This document shows, one piece after another, positions 17,594-25,215 of a stretch of DNA of 64,000 nucleotides (position 1 is its first letter; every line of letters starts with the position of its first letter). Where the stretch lies: positions 62,001 to 126,000 of the forward strand of contig JACOTM010000030.1 in assembly GCA_016178305.1 (NCBI GenBank). Reading direction: 5' to 3'. The DNA is from Flavobacteriia bacterium. Its GTDB lineage: Bacteria; Bacteroidota; Bacteroidia; Flavobacteriales_D; Crocinitomicaceae. The notes under the pieces were generated by a model. That model worked only from the letters and a program-made list of their open reading frames with translations, had not been told where the DNA came from and made no database searches. The position numbers and the translations under genes were made by a program.

Positions 17594-17624
17594 AAAAAAA
17601 GAGACTTATCACTAAATCTCTTTT
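17594..17624 (-). terminator. Rho-independent terminator of the tlpA-DUF6029-omp28 operon
   Basis: Minus strand stem AAAAGAGA pairing with TCTCTTTT, followed by more T residues, 27 bases after the Omp28 stop. Confidence 0.7.
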
Positions 17625-17650
17625 AAAATAACCAAAAGTTAATTTTGAAA

Positions 17651-18589
17651 TTACTCAATTATTTTTTGCTCAATCACTTGATAAATTTCATCTGTGTTTA
17701 CATCTCGTATATAAATCAAAAGATGCATATTCTCAGGAACATAAACATGTCCAGAAGTTGGGTGTGCGGCTGGAATAATGTAACTGTAGTGTAATCTATA
17801 GTTACCACTTACATCCTTGTCATCTTCTGTAATTGTTCTCCCAAAAGGTTTATTATCTATTGTTGCTCTTAAAATATCTTTATGTACATACGTTTCATTA
17901 TGCACATTTCCTATCATTTTTTGTGGGCCAACTATTGAATCTTCAATTAAACAGACAACCATTTTTAATTTATCTACAGTAACACCAACTGGGGCTATAT
18001 CTGTATGCAAGTATAAACCTCGCATTGCTGGATTGTAATAAATTTGTGACCTCAATTTAACTTTTAAATCATTTGCATTGATTAATTCCGTTGTTTTTGC
18101 TGCCCAATTCGCTGCACCATACGTAATTTGACCATTTAATTTAGAGCGACTTACATTTCCATTCGGATTACCCGTAAATCCATTTCCAGCTATAGCTCCA
18201 AAATATTGTCCAATTGCAATACCATCTGGACACGTCCAATCAATCGGATATTCTGCATCTGTTGACTGGAAATCGCCTATACCAGTATTGTCACTGTGTA
18301 TCGTAGCGATAGAAACACGACCTAGATTATTTGCTACGATAGCATGAGCCTCATCTGCCGCAAATGGACAATAAATACATTTATGGCCTGTAAAGTCCTC
18401 TATTAATACGTTTCTATTGGTACTTGCAGGAGTTGTAAAATCTGGATTTGCATTATAATCTGCATAATTACCATCATAAATAGTTGTATCCAATTCATAG
18501 CTAACAACACCAACTGGGTATTTATTTTTCACTCTATCACAAGAAAATAATGAGAGCATTAAAACACTGATAAAAAGTACTTTTTTCAT
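17651..18589 (-). CDS. Omp28-related outer-membrane lipoprotein
   Basis: 312 residues. Signal peptide with lipobox LSLFSC (Cys17). From residue ~60 comes VLIEDFTGHKCIYCP, the Omp28 family block that resembles a thioredoxin active site, with Cys71 and Cys74 as CxxC. A beta-rich C-terminal part follows (from about 180). The family was first known as a Porphyromonas outer-membrane protein; a redox role is suggested by the fold only. It is the third gene of an operon after a TlpA-like thioredoxin and a DUF6029 barrel, 10 bases after the latter, which strengthens the idea of surface or periplasmic thiol chemistry. A terminator follows. Confidence 0.85.
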   Translation of the reverse strand: MKKVLFISVLMLSLFSCDRVKNKYPVGVVSYELDTTIYDGNYADYNANPDFTTPASTNRNVLIEDFTGHKCIYCPFAADEAHAIVANNLGRVSIATIHSDNTGIGDFQSTDAEYPIDWTCPDGIAIGQYFGAIAGNGFTGNPNGNVSRSKLNGQITYGAANWAAKTTELINANDLKVKLRSQIYYNPAMRGLYLHTDIAPVGVTVDKLKMVVCLIEDSIVGPQKMIGNVHNETYVHKDILRATIDNKPFGRTITEDDKDVSGNYRLHYSYIIPAAHPTSGHVYVPENMHLLIYIRDVNTDEIYQVIEQKIIE

Positions 18590-18599
18590 AACTTAAAAA

Positions 18600-20252
18600 T
18601 TAAAAACTATGTGTAAATGTGAAAGTTAAACCATTTTGAGCTGGCACTACACGGCAAACACCTCCAACGCAAAACATACCTGCTCTTTGTCTTCCTACAC
18701 TAACAATAAAAGTCGTTGATTCATGAACATAACTAAATGAACCAACAATATAATGAATTTGTAGTTTGGTGTTTGGATTTCCATAATTGTATTGATCCAT
18801 CACACTAAAGCACCAATTTGATTTCCAGTTATATTCAAATAATAATGTCGCCCAATTTCCTCTATCTACCTTCGTAATTAAACTTTGAAGTTCTGTTCTA
18901 AAAGCATTATTTTTATTGATTTTATAACCAACTTCCAAAACATTAATATGCGAGTTAATGATTCCTTTTGCTATTGCCACTTTAGATACATCATTATTAA
19001 TTTTAATGTTATAATAGGACAGAATAAAATTTAATTTTTTATTGATTTTTTTATTGATACTAACATTGATATCTTGCCAATATAAACTATCACTCATATC
19101 AAACAATTTACCTTTGTAAGTGATCCCACTTGAATCATTTACTTGTCCTGCAACAGAATGGCGCATAGGTCTATAAGTAGTTGACATATTTCCCATGATA
19201 GTCATTCCTGTTTTTCCACCAATTTTTGAATCCTTTTTAAAAGTATAAATTAAATCCCCTTGAAAAGCAACCTCTCCTTGAAGTTGAGTAGCATAAGGAT
19301 AAAGAGAAGACACTAAATTATAGGTATGTGTTTTATTCAAAGAAGGAATATAATTTATTAAAGCATTCGCTAAATTTTGATTTCTATCCGATCTATAACT
19401 CATATTATCTGTTGATTTAGCCGAAAAATTAACTCCGAAACCTTTTTGAGAATATCCTGCATTAATCAAACATGCATGACCCGTATTGTAATTTTTACCA
19501 TTATCAGCTGAGGGGTCATTTTCTTTCATCACATATTCACCATCTAAAAATAATTTACCATATTTCAATTTTAATCTTCCTCCATAACTTCCTACATTTT
19601 GAGGTAAAACTAAATTTTCATCATCATCTTTTTGAAATTTACTTACGAAAGTTCCGCCAATAGTTACATCGAACTTTTTCTCATTCATAAATTTAACCAA
19701 CTCATTTATATGCACTTCTCCATCCATTCCTCTCACTATACCATCAGCATGTTGAATTTTTCCATCCACAAAACTTAAACGTTGATATCCATAAACTCCT
19801 TTCAAAGTTACACCTGGTTTTGGCCTCACTATTAATCGCATTCCATCCATGGCATTATCATAACCTAATTGCCTGTTTTCATAACTTCTAAACAACAATC
19901 CTGATCCAAATTGTTCGTAAAAATTACCCAAAGTTACATCTACAAATTGGCTTGCATATTGAACGTAACGCATCCCAATCCCAGAGCCACTAAACATATT
20001 AGGATACCCATTAATTCTTGGTAAATAAGATTCAAAACGCATACCTGCTTTAAAATTTCCATTGGTATAAAAAACATTCATATATGAGTTTAACAATGCT
20101 TTTTCAGCTGGAAGCTTCGCTCCTATTAAGGAATCGGCTTTTAAAATTTGAAAATTACTTTCAATATTTCCTGTAAATGACCCAGAATTTGTTTGTGAAA
20201 ATATTGAGATAATATTTAATATAAATAAAGAGAAAAGTGCTTTTTTTAACAT
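18600..20252 (-). CDS. DUF6029-family outer-membrane protein
   Basis: 550 residues. Signal peptide (ending ISIFSQ), then a protein made mostly of amphipathic strands, with the conserved stretch GNFYEQFGSGLLFRSYE and the end FTFTHSF, an aromatic C terminus as in outer-membrane barrels. The family has no known biochemical role. Its place between the TlpA-like thioredoxin (20 bases upstream) and Omp28 (10 bases downstream) recurs as a set in this phylum, as far as I recall. It could be a porin or scaffold for the Omp28 lipoprotein, which is inference. Confidence 0.8.
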   Translation of the reverse strand: MLKKALFSLFILNIISIFSQTNSGSFTGNIESNFQILKADSLIGAKLPAEKALLNSYMNVFYTNGNFKAGMRFESYLPRINGYPNMFSGSGIGMRYVQYASQFVDVTLGNFYEQFGSGLLFRSYENRQLGYDNAMDGMRLIVRPKPGVTLKGVYGYQRLSFVDGKIQHADGIVRGMDGEVHINELVKFMNEKKFDVTIGGTFVSKFQKDDDENLVLPQNVGSYGGRLKLKYGKLFLDGEYVMKENDPSADNGKNYNTGHACLINAGYSQKGFGVNFSAKSTDNMSYRSDRNQNLANALINYIPSLNKTHTYNLVSSLYPYATQLQGEVAFQGDLIYTFKKDSKIGGKTGMTIMGNMSTTYRPMRHSVAGQVNDSSGITYKGKLFDMSDSLYWQDINVSINKKINKKLNFILSYYNIKINNDVSKVAIAKGIINSHINVLEVGYKINKNNAFRTELQSLITKVDRGNWATLLFEYNWKSNWCFSVMDQYNYGNPNTKLQIHYIVGSFSYVHESTTFIVSVGRQRAGMFCVGGVCRVVPAQNGLTFTFTHSF

Positions 20253-20272
20253 TTACTTTTTAATTTAAGAGT

Positions 20273-20779
20273 TTATTTTTTTACCAACTTCAATAATTCT
20301 TCATATAAAAGATCCTCATCACCTGGAGCATAATTATTATGAGAAAAAACAATTGTACCATCTGTATCAATTAAAAAAGTATGTGGTACATTGTTCACAC
20401 CCATTGCTCTTTTAAAATCACCATTTGGATCCATCAAGACTAAATAAGTCCATTCTTTCCCATCAACGTACATCGGCACTGAACCTGCCGTTTTAGAATC
20501 ATCGATTGATACTGCGACTAAATTCACTCCTGTTTCTTTTTGCCAATCTTCATAAACATCATGAATGGTATTTAATTCTCTTTTACAAGGTGAGCACCAA
20601 GTAGCCCAAAAACTAATAATAACTGGTCCTTCAAAACCTAATTCTGCCGTATTAATAACTTTTCCATTTACATCTTTCAACTGAACTGATGGTAATTTTT
20701 TTCCTGTTTCTGTGCTTTCTTGTGCGAAAGATGTTAGCACAATCCCAAGACCAAAAAATAATAATGCTATTTTTTTCAT
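20273..20779 (-). CDS. TlpA/ResA-like periplasmic thioredoxin
   Basis: 168 residues. The cleavable signal peptide ends LTSFAQ. The thioredoxin-like fold has active site FWATWCSPCKREL (Cys62, Cys65) and the cis-proline region NNVPHTFLID. Such proteins reduce disulfides in the periplasm, for example in cytochrome c maturation. No cytochrome or CcdA gene is near. It is the first gene of the operon with DUF6029 and Omp28 proteins, so its partner may be the CxxC of Omp28 (inference). A TATATTTG element lies 52 bases upstream on the minus strand. Confidence 0.93.
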   Translation of the reverse strand: MKKIALLFFGLGIVLTSFAQESTETGKKLPSVQLKDVNGKVINTAELGFEGPVIISFWATWCSPCKRELNTIHDVYEDWQKETGVNLVAVSIDDSKTAGSVPMYVDGKEWTYLVLMDPNGDFKRAMGVNNVPHTFLIDTDGTIVFSHNNYAPGDEDLLYEELLKLVKK

Positions 20780-20830
20780 AATTATAAAGTTTTAATTTTA
20801 TTTTAACCTCTTCAATTTTCTTGCCGAAAT

Positions 20831-20838
20831 CAAATATA
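20831..20838 (-). promoter_or_regulatory. -7 promoter element for the thioredoxin operon
   Basis: Minus strand TATATTTG, 52 bases before the ATG at 20779. No clear -33 TTTG at the usual distance. Confidence 0.45.
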
Positions 20839-21156
20839 GGTCTTATTTATTTCTTCTCTTCTATTAATCATTGAAATTAACTTGAAATCCTATTCCATAT
20901 TTGCTTTTAGAATAATTTTAATAAAAATCTGTTTATCAATGTTTTAAATTCTATTTTTATTTACTCATTGTAGTTTCTTTAATGCAAATTTCACTATTTA
21001 ATAATTATTCTAAATGAATGTTATTTCTAAATATCTTTGAACTCCTATAGATAGGAAAATTGTATTTAAATAAGCATAATTTTTTGATTTTAAATATGTT
21101 AGGCATTACACATTATTATACACCTTAAATTTTTGAATATGAAACTATCCTCCATT

Positions 21157-21191
21157 TTTGACAAAAATTTAAATTTCATTTCTTATATTTG
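21157..21191 (+). promoter_or_regulatory. Promoter for the first twin T9SS gene
   Basis: TTTG at 21157-21160 and TATATTTG at 21184-21191, with a 23-base spacer at the long end of the usual range. The leader is about 30 bases. Confidence 0.55.
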
Positions 21192-21226
21192 TGATTACAC
21201 TGTAATTCAAACAAATACAATTTTAT

Positions 21227-21970
21227 ATGAAAAAAATATTACTTAGTTTAATTTTGGGTACATCTCTTTATTCAAATGCTCAGAATATTACCATTTTTGT
21301 AGGCTCAGGAACTACTGATATGTCTGGTCAAACAATATCAATTAATGTTGACAATACAAATCAAATTGCTACTTCAATGACATTCAACAATAATTCAGGT
21401 GCAACTCAAAGTTGGAGAATGACTGTCAAAGATTTAACAAATACAGCTGGATGGGAAGATGGTTTTTGCTGGGGTAGTACTTCAAATCCGCTTATCGGAA
21501 ATTGTTATGGAAATTCTCAAGTAAATTCAAATCCATGGACAACTCCAAACACAAATACAGGACACCCTTCAGTTGACAATGGTAGTTCAGGTACATTATT
21601 ATCGGATATTACTCCAGGTGGGGCAGGTCAAGGTCATTATAGATATTTAATATCTTTGGATGGTACTACATTTATTGATTCTGTTGATATTTTAGTTACA
21701 AGTACTGCTGGAATCAAAGACATCAAAAATAATCCATCTTTTTCAATGTCCCCTAATCCAGCTAATGATATCATTTCTTTAGATGTAAATGACTTAAATG
21801 TTACTGGGATTAAAATGTTAGACTTATTAGGAAATATAGTTTATACTGAAAACAATGTTTCTGATAACAAAAAAGTAGATGTTTCTAATTTTAAAAATGG
21901 TGTTTACTTTGTTGTAATCGAAATCAATGGAAAAGCTACTTTAAATAGAAAATTAGTGGTAAAACATTAA
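21227..21970 (+). CDS. T9SS type A sorting-domain protein, twin 1
   Basis: 247 residues. Signal peptide (ending LYSNAQ). A ~145-residue beta-rich domain of unknown role follows, with Gly/Ser/Asn repeats and the pattern TAGWEDGFCWGSTSNPLIG; two Cys (about residues 80 and 91) may pair. The last ~75 residues are a type A sorting domain, with MSPNPANDIISLD, then MLDLLGNIVYTE, then FKNGVYFV and RKLVVKH. Such proteins are exported by T9SS and can be attached to the surface. The neighbour at 22031 is a close paralogue, and a terminator lies between them. Confidence 0.9.
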   Translation: MKKILLSLILGTSLYSNAQNITIFVGSGTTDMSGQTISINVDNTNQIATSMTFNNNSGATQSWRMTVKDLTNTAGWEDGFCWGSTSNPLIGNCYGNSQVNSNPWTTPNTNTGHPSVDNGSSGTLLSDITPGGAGQGHYRYLISLDGTTFIDSVDILVTSTAGIKDIKNNPSFSMSPNPANDIISLDVNDLNVTGIKMLDLLGNIVYTENNVSDNKKVDVSNFKNGVYFVVIEINGKATLNRKLVVKH

Positions 21971-21993
21971 AAAAACAATTCAATATATCAATC

Positions 21994-22016
21994 AAAGGGA
22001 GTTTTACTCCCTTTTT
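21994..22016 (+). terminator. Terminator between the twin T9SS genes
   Basis: Stem AAAGGGAGT / ACTCCCTTT with a TTT loop, then a T run. It sits 24 bases after twin 1 and 15 bases before twin 2, so twin 2 depends on read-through or on an unseen promoter. Confidence 0.75.
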
Positions 22017-22030
22017 TACTATCTAAAAAA

Positions 22031-22777
22031 ATGAAAAAATTAATCTTTTCTCTAATTTGGAGTGCATCATTTTATTCAAACGCTCAAAATATTACAATTA
22101 TTGTTGGGTCAAATAATGCAACGAATATGTCTGGTCAAACATACATTACTAATGTAAACAATGTCGATCAAGTTAATACCTATATCACTATTAACAACAA
22201 TACTGGCGCGACTCAAAGTTGGTATATGACAGTAAAAAATCTAACAAATACCTTTGGATGGGAAGATGCTTTTACTTGGGGAAGTACTTCAAATCCATTA
22301 CTTGGAGGCTGTTATTCACCAATAATTATGAATACAACTCTTTGGACGACTCCAAATAATTCTTCTGGACACCCAGCAATTGAAAATGGAAACTCAGGGA
22401 CATTAGTCTCTGAAATAACACCTAATGGTACGGGACAAGGTAGATATAGATATCTTATTTCATTAGACGGGGCAACATTTATTGATTCTATTGATGTGCT
22501 AGTTAACTATTCTGCTGGTTTAAATGATTTCATAAATAATCCATCTTTTTCAATGTCTCCAAATCCAGCTAATGATATCGTTTCTTTAGATGCAAATGAT
22601 TTAAATGTTACTGGAATTAAAATGTTAGATTTATTAGGGAACATCGTTTATACTGAAAACAATGTTTCTGATAACAAAAAAATAGATGTTTCTAATTTTA
22701 AAAATGGTGTTTACTTTGTTATCATCGAAATCAATGGAAAAGCTAGCTTAAATAGAAAATTAGTCATAAAACATTAA
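22031..22777 (+). CDS. T9SS type A sorting-domain protein, twin 2
   Basis: 248 residues, a tandem paralogue of the protein at 21227. The N-terminal domain has diverged: it keeps FGWEDAFTWGSTSNPLLGG, but one of the two Cys of twin 1 is changed to Thr. The C-terminal ~75 residues are almost the same in protein and DNA (22535-22775 against 21728-21968). This points to recent duplication or gene conversion of the sorting domain. Signal peptide ending FYSNAQ. Function of the N-terminal domain unknown. Confidence 0.9.
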   Translation: MKKLIFSLIWSASFYSNAQNITIIVGSNNATNMSGQTYITNVNNVDQVNTYITINNNTGATQSWYMTVKNLTNTFGWEDAFTWGSTSNPLLGGCYSPIIMNTTLWTTPNNSSGHPAIENGNSGTLVSEITPNGTGQGRYRYLISLDGATFIDSIDVLVNYSAGLNDFINNPSFSMSPNPANDIVSLDANDLNVTGIKMLDLLGNIVYTENNVSDNKKIDVSNFKNGVYFVIIEINGKASLNRKLVIKH

Positions 22778-22798
22778 TAAATTGTCTAAATTTATTAA

Positions 22799-22826
22799 TC
22801 AAAAGGGAGTTATACTCCCTTTTTTG
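22799..22826. terminator. Bidirectional terminator between convergent genes
   Basis: Stem AAAAAGGGAGT / ACTCCCTTTTT with a TAT-type loop and T runs on both strands. It ends twin 2 and can end the TonB-DUF4249-VWA operon from the other side. Its stem repeats that at 21994. Confidence 0.75.
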
Positions 22827-22843
22827 CTGTTTCAAACATCTTT

Positions 22844-24253
22844 TTATTTTTTAAACGCTATAAACCTCATCTCTTGCTTCAAATTGTTTTGCGCATCTAC
22901 CAATTTAAAAATTGGAACATATCTACCTCCTCCTAAATCAGCAACTTCTACCATATTGATTTTATCTTTTTCACTGTTCTGTATTCCTACTACAGACATA
23001 TTTACTCCTTTTTTCTTATATTTTTTTATAACTTTTTTATAATCCCCTGAATTTCTATTAAACGCACCGTCAGTAATGATAACAATTTGATTAACGCCAT
23101 CATTTAAATAATTTTTTAATGCTTCTTTGTAACCAAGTTTAATCCCTTCCCCTCCTGCCGTAAATCCTTCAGCTTTGATTCCTTCTACTTTCGCAATAAT
23201 TTCCTCTTTTTGATCTCCTCTCATTGTTTCCATCAATACTATTGCATTGGAAGAATAAGTAACGATGGTAATTTTATCTTGAGGTCTTAAAATAGCAATT
23301 AATTGATAAAGAGAATATTTCATTAATTCTAATTTTTCGCCGGCTTTCATAGATGCAGAAACATCTAATACAAAAACTAAATTGACAGGTTTAAAAAGAG
23401 AGGCATCAAAATTGTTCTTATCAAGCTCATCAAATGCAAGTGACTTTGTTTCAGATATTGGTGTTGCTTGTTCATTTGCCAATTCATTTTCCAAATTGAC
23501 AACTACTTCATGCTCTGGAATAATTGTGTCGTTTACTTTTTCATTTTGATTCGGTGGAGGAAGAATAATGTCTGGATTTTTTGTTAATTCGATAACTATT
23601 GTATTTCTTTGAAAATTAACATAAGCACCCATTTCTGCTGGTAAATAACCGTTGTGAGTTGCATAAAAATAGGTAAATCCTAAAGGGAATTTCTTTGTAA
23701 AAGTTCCTTTTTGATTCGTTATAAAAGCATCTGTTGGGCGTCCATTTTGAATCATTGTCACTGAAGATTCAGCTAAAATTGCTTTTGTTTGTTTATCAAT
23801 CGTTAAAACCGTCAATACAAAATCATTTGAGTTTTTATCCTTTAATTTTGTATTAAAATCCGGACAAGCTTGTAAAAAGGCATTTGTTTCAACTGAAAAT
23901 TCTTTCAAATTACCAGTCAATTTTATAATCGTTGCTTCTGCCTTATCACTAGTGAAAATAGAAACTTCATAAGTAAATCTCCCTTTTTTAGTAGGATTAA
24001 CTTGAAGTCGAACAGTAATGGAACTATCTTTTTCAATAAATTGTCCACTAACGATATAAACTACCTCACCAGGTTTTTTTACAGTTAGTATATATCCTTT
24101 TTTAGGGCCTATATTTGTGAGTTTAATATCAGCAAATCGTTCACTTAACATTGTAAGTTCTCCAAAATCAACTTTTGTTTTATCAAACGTAATTTGACAT
24201 TGAATTGATCCAGAAATCAAAAAAGTAATATATAAAATAAATTTTCTCATCAT
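22844..24253 (-). CDS. von Willebrand factor A-domain secreted protein
   Basis: 469 residues. Signal peptide (ending SIQCQ, not a lipobox); residues ~20-115 form an Ig-like/DUF1573-type domain (FDKTKVDFGEL, then LTNIG). Residues ~140-225 form a carboxypeptidase-regulatory-like strand domain, then a Pro/Glu linker. The vWA domain is at about 287-465, with the metal-binding (MIDAS) motif DVSAS (297-301), TAGG and ITDGAF. vWA domains bind protein partners through a metal ion. It is the third gene of an operon with a TonB receptor and a DUF4249 lipoprotein, 2 bases after the latter. Its role is unknown; an extracellular binding part of that complex is a guess. Confidence 0.85.
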   Translation of the reverse strand: MMRKFILYITFLISGSIQCQITFDKTKVDFGELTMLSERFADIKLTNIGPKKGYILTVKKPGEVVYIVSGQFIEKDSSITVRLQVNPTKKGRFTYEVSIFTSDKAEATIIKLTGNLKEFSVETNAFLQACPDFNTKLKDKNSNDFVLTVLTIDKQTKAILAESSVTMIQNGRPTDAFITNQKGTFTKKFPLGFTYFYATHNGYLPAEMGAYVNFQRNTIVIELTKNPDIILPPPNQNEKVNDTIIPEHEVVVNLENELANEQATPISETKSLAFDELDKNNFDASLFKPVNLVFVLDVSASMKAGEKLELMKYSLYQLIAILRPQDKITIVTYSSNAIVLMETMRGDQKEEIIAKVEGIKAEGFTAGGEGIKLGYKEALKNYLNDGVNQIVIITDGAFNRNSGDYKKVIKKYKKKGVNMSVVGIQNSEKDKINMVEVADLGGGRYVPIFKLVDAQNNLKQEMRFIAFKK

Positions 24254-24255
24254 AA

Positions 24256-25203
24256 TTAGTTACAAAACAAAGTGTCATAAGACGGTGAATAGCCTGCCCA
24301 AAGTCCAAGTGCTCCTCCAGAAATATTTGAAGGGATGTTAATCGGAGTAGCGAAAGGATTACCTTGCGTTTGCAGTTGAGCATATTTTTTTTCCATATAA
24401 TTATATACCACTTTATCCATTTTCGAAAACTTAATAACTATTGAATCCCCTTTATGATAAAAACCTTTGTATTCTGTGGGTAAAGAGGTATCATTAAAAG
24501 ATATCGGATTTTCAAAATAAAAATCAAATGTTATACCATTAATAAATTCATCGTCAAAAACTGGCATAAAAGTCTTTGTGAAAGTAGAATTCATTGGCTT
24601 TCCATCTTGGCCAATATTAATTTGCTTAACTTCCCATAAATAGGCATCATAAGAAGATGGATTATCTGATAATTTAGCCCAGGAAAACCCATAATCAAGA
24701 TATTTATCATCTGGTTTCCAATACACAGAATCTAAGGTTGTAGGTTGATTTATTGTAGTCGTTGAAGTAAATTCTTGTCCATTATATTTTACACTTAAAG
24801 AATACGTTTTTCCAATTTCTCCCCAAATAGCAGGATTAAAAGATGTGTAAGCACATAAATGGTATTTTACTAAATCTTCAACTGGAATACCGAAAAGATT
24901 AGCGGCAATTTGTTCCGTTCCTGGAGGTAAATTGTCTGTACATATTTCATCTAATTGGACCGAAGTAATACCATTATTTACTGTAACTATTGCACCAGAA
25001 ATAAATCCAGATAAGTATGCCGATAAATCAGTTGCAGAATAAATATCTTTGGAAGTTGATATTAATACAATGGGAGGTTGACCTGTTTGAATAGATCCAT
25101 CGATCACTATTTTTTCTTGATAACCAGGTATATCAATTTTTACTTCTTTTGTACAAGAAGAAAAGATAAAAAATAAACTAGAAATTAGGACTAATATTTT
25201 CAT
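24256..25203 (-). CDS. DUF4249-family outer-membrane lipoprotein
   Basis: 315 residues. Lipobox FSSC with Cys17, then the DUF4249 opening EKIVIDGSIQTGQPPIVLIS and GAIVTVNNG. The family is nearly always next to a TonB-dependent receptor and is thought to act as its surface lipoprotein partner, as SusD does for SusC. Here the receptor gene ends 12 bases upstream. The ligand is unknown; nothing nearby (no hydrolase, no siderophore gene) hints at it. Confidence 0.88.
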   Translation of the reverse strand: MKILVLISSLFFIFSSCTKEVKIDIPGYQEKIVIDGSIQTGQPPIVLISTSKDIYSATDLSAYLSGFISGAIVTVNNGITSVQLDEICTDNLPPGTEQIAANLFGIPVEDLVKYHLCAYTSFNPAIWGEIGKTYSLSVKYNGQEFTSTTTINQPTTLDSVYWKPDDKYLDYGFSWAKLSDNPSSYDAYLWEVKQINIGQDGKPMNSTFTKTFMPVFDDEFINGITFDFYFENPISFNDTSLPTEYKGFYHKGDSIVIKFSKMDKVVYNYMEKKYAQLQTQGNPFATPINIPSNISGGALGLWAGYSPSYDTLFCN

Positions 25204-25215
25204 ATAAACTCACAA

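Larger units (their letters stand above)
20780..21226. other. 447-base divergent intergenic region
   Basis: Very AT-rich, with no coding or RNA gene visible. It holds a -7 element for the thioredoxin operon on the minus strand (20831-20838) and a full promoter for the T9SS protein on the plus strand (21157-21191). The middle ~300 bases show nothing I can support. Confidence 0.55.

Noticed and set aside
23000-23042. Plus-strand ORF 22782-23042 antisense to the vWA gene
   Set aside because: It reads through the terminator and the reverse of a well-supported gene; the product is a Phe/Leu-rich shadow.
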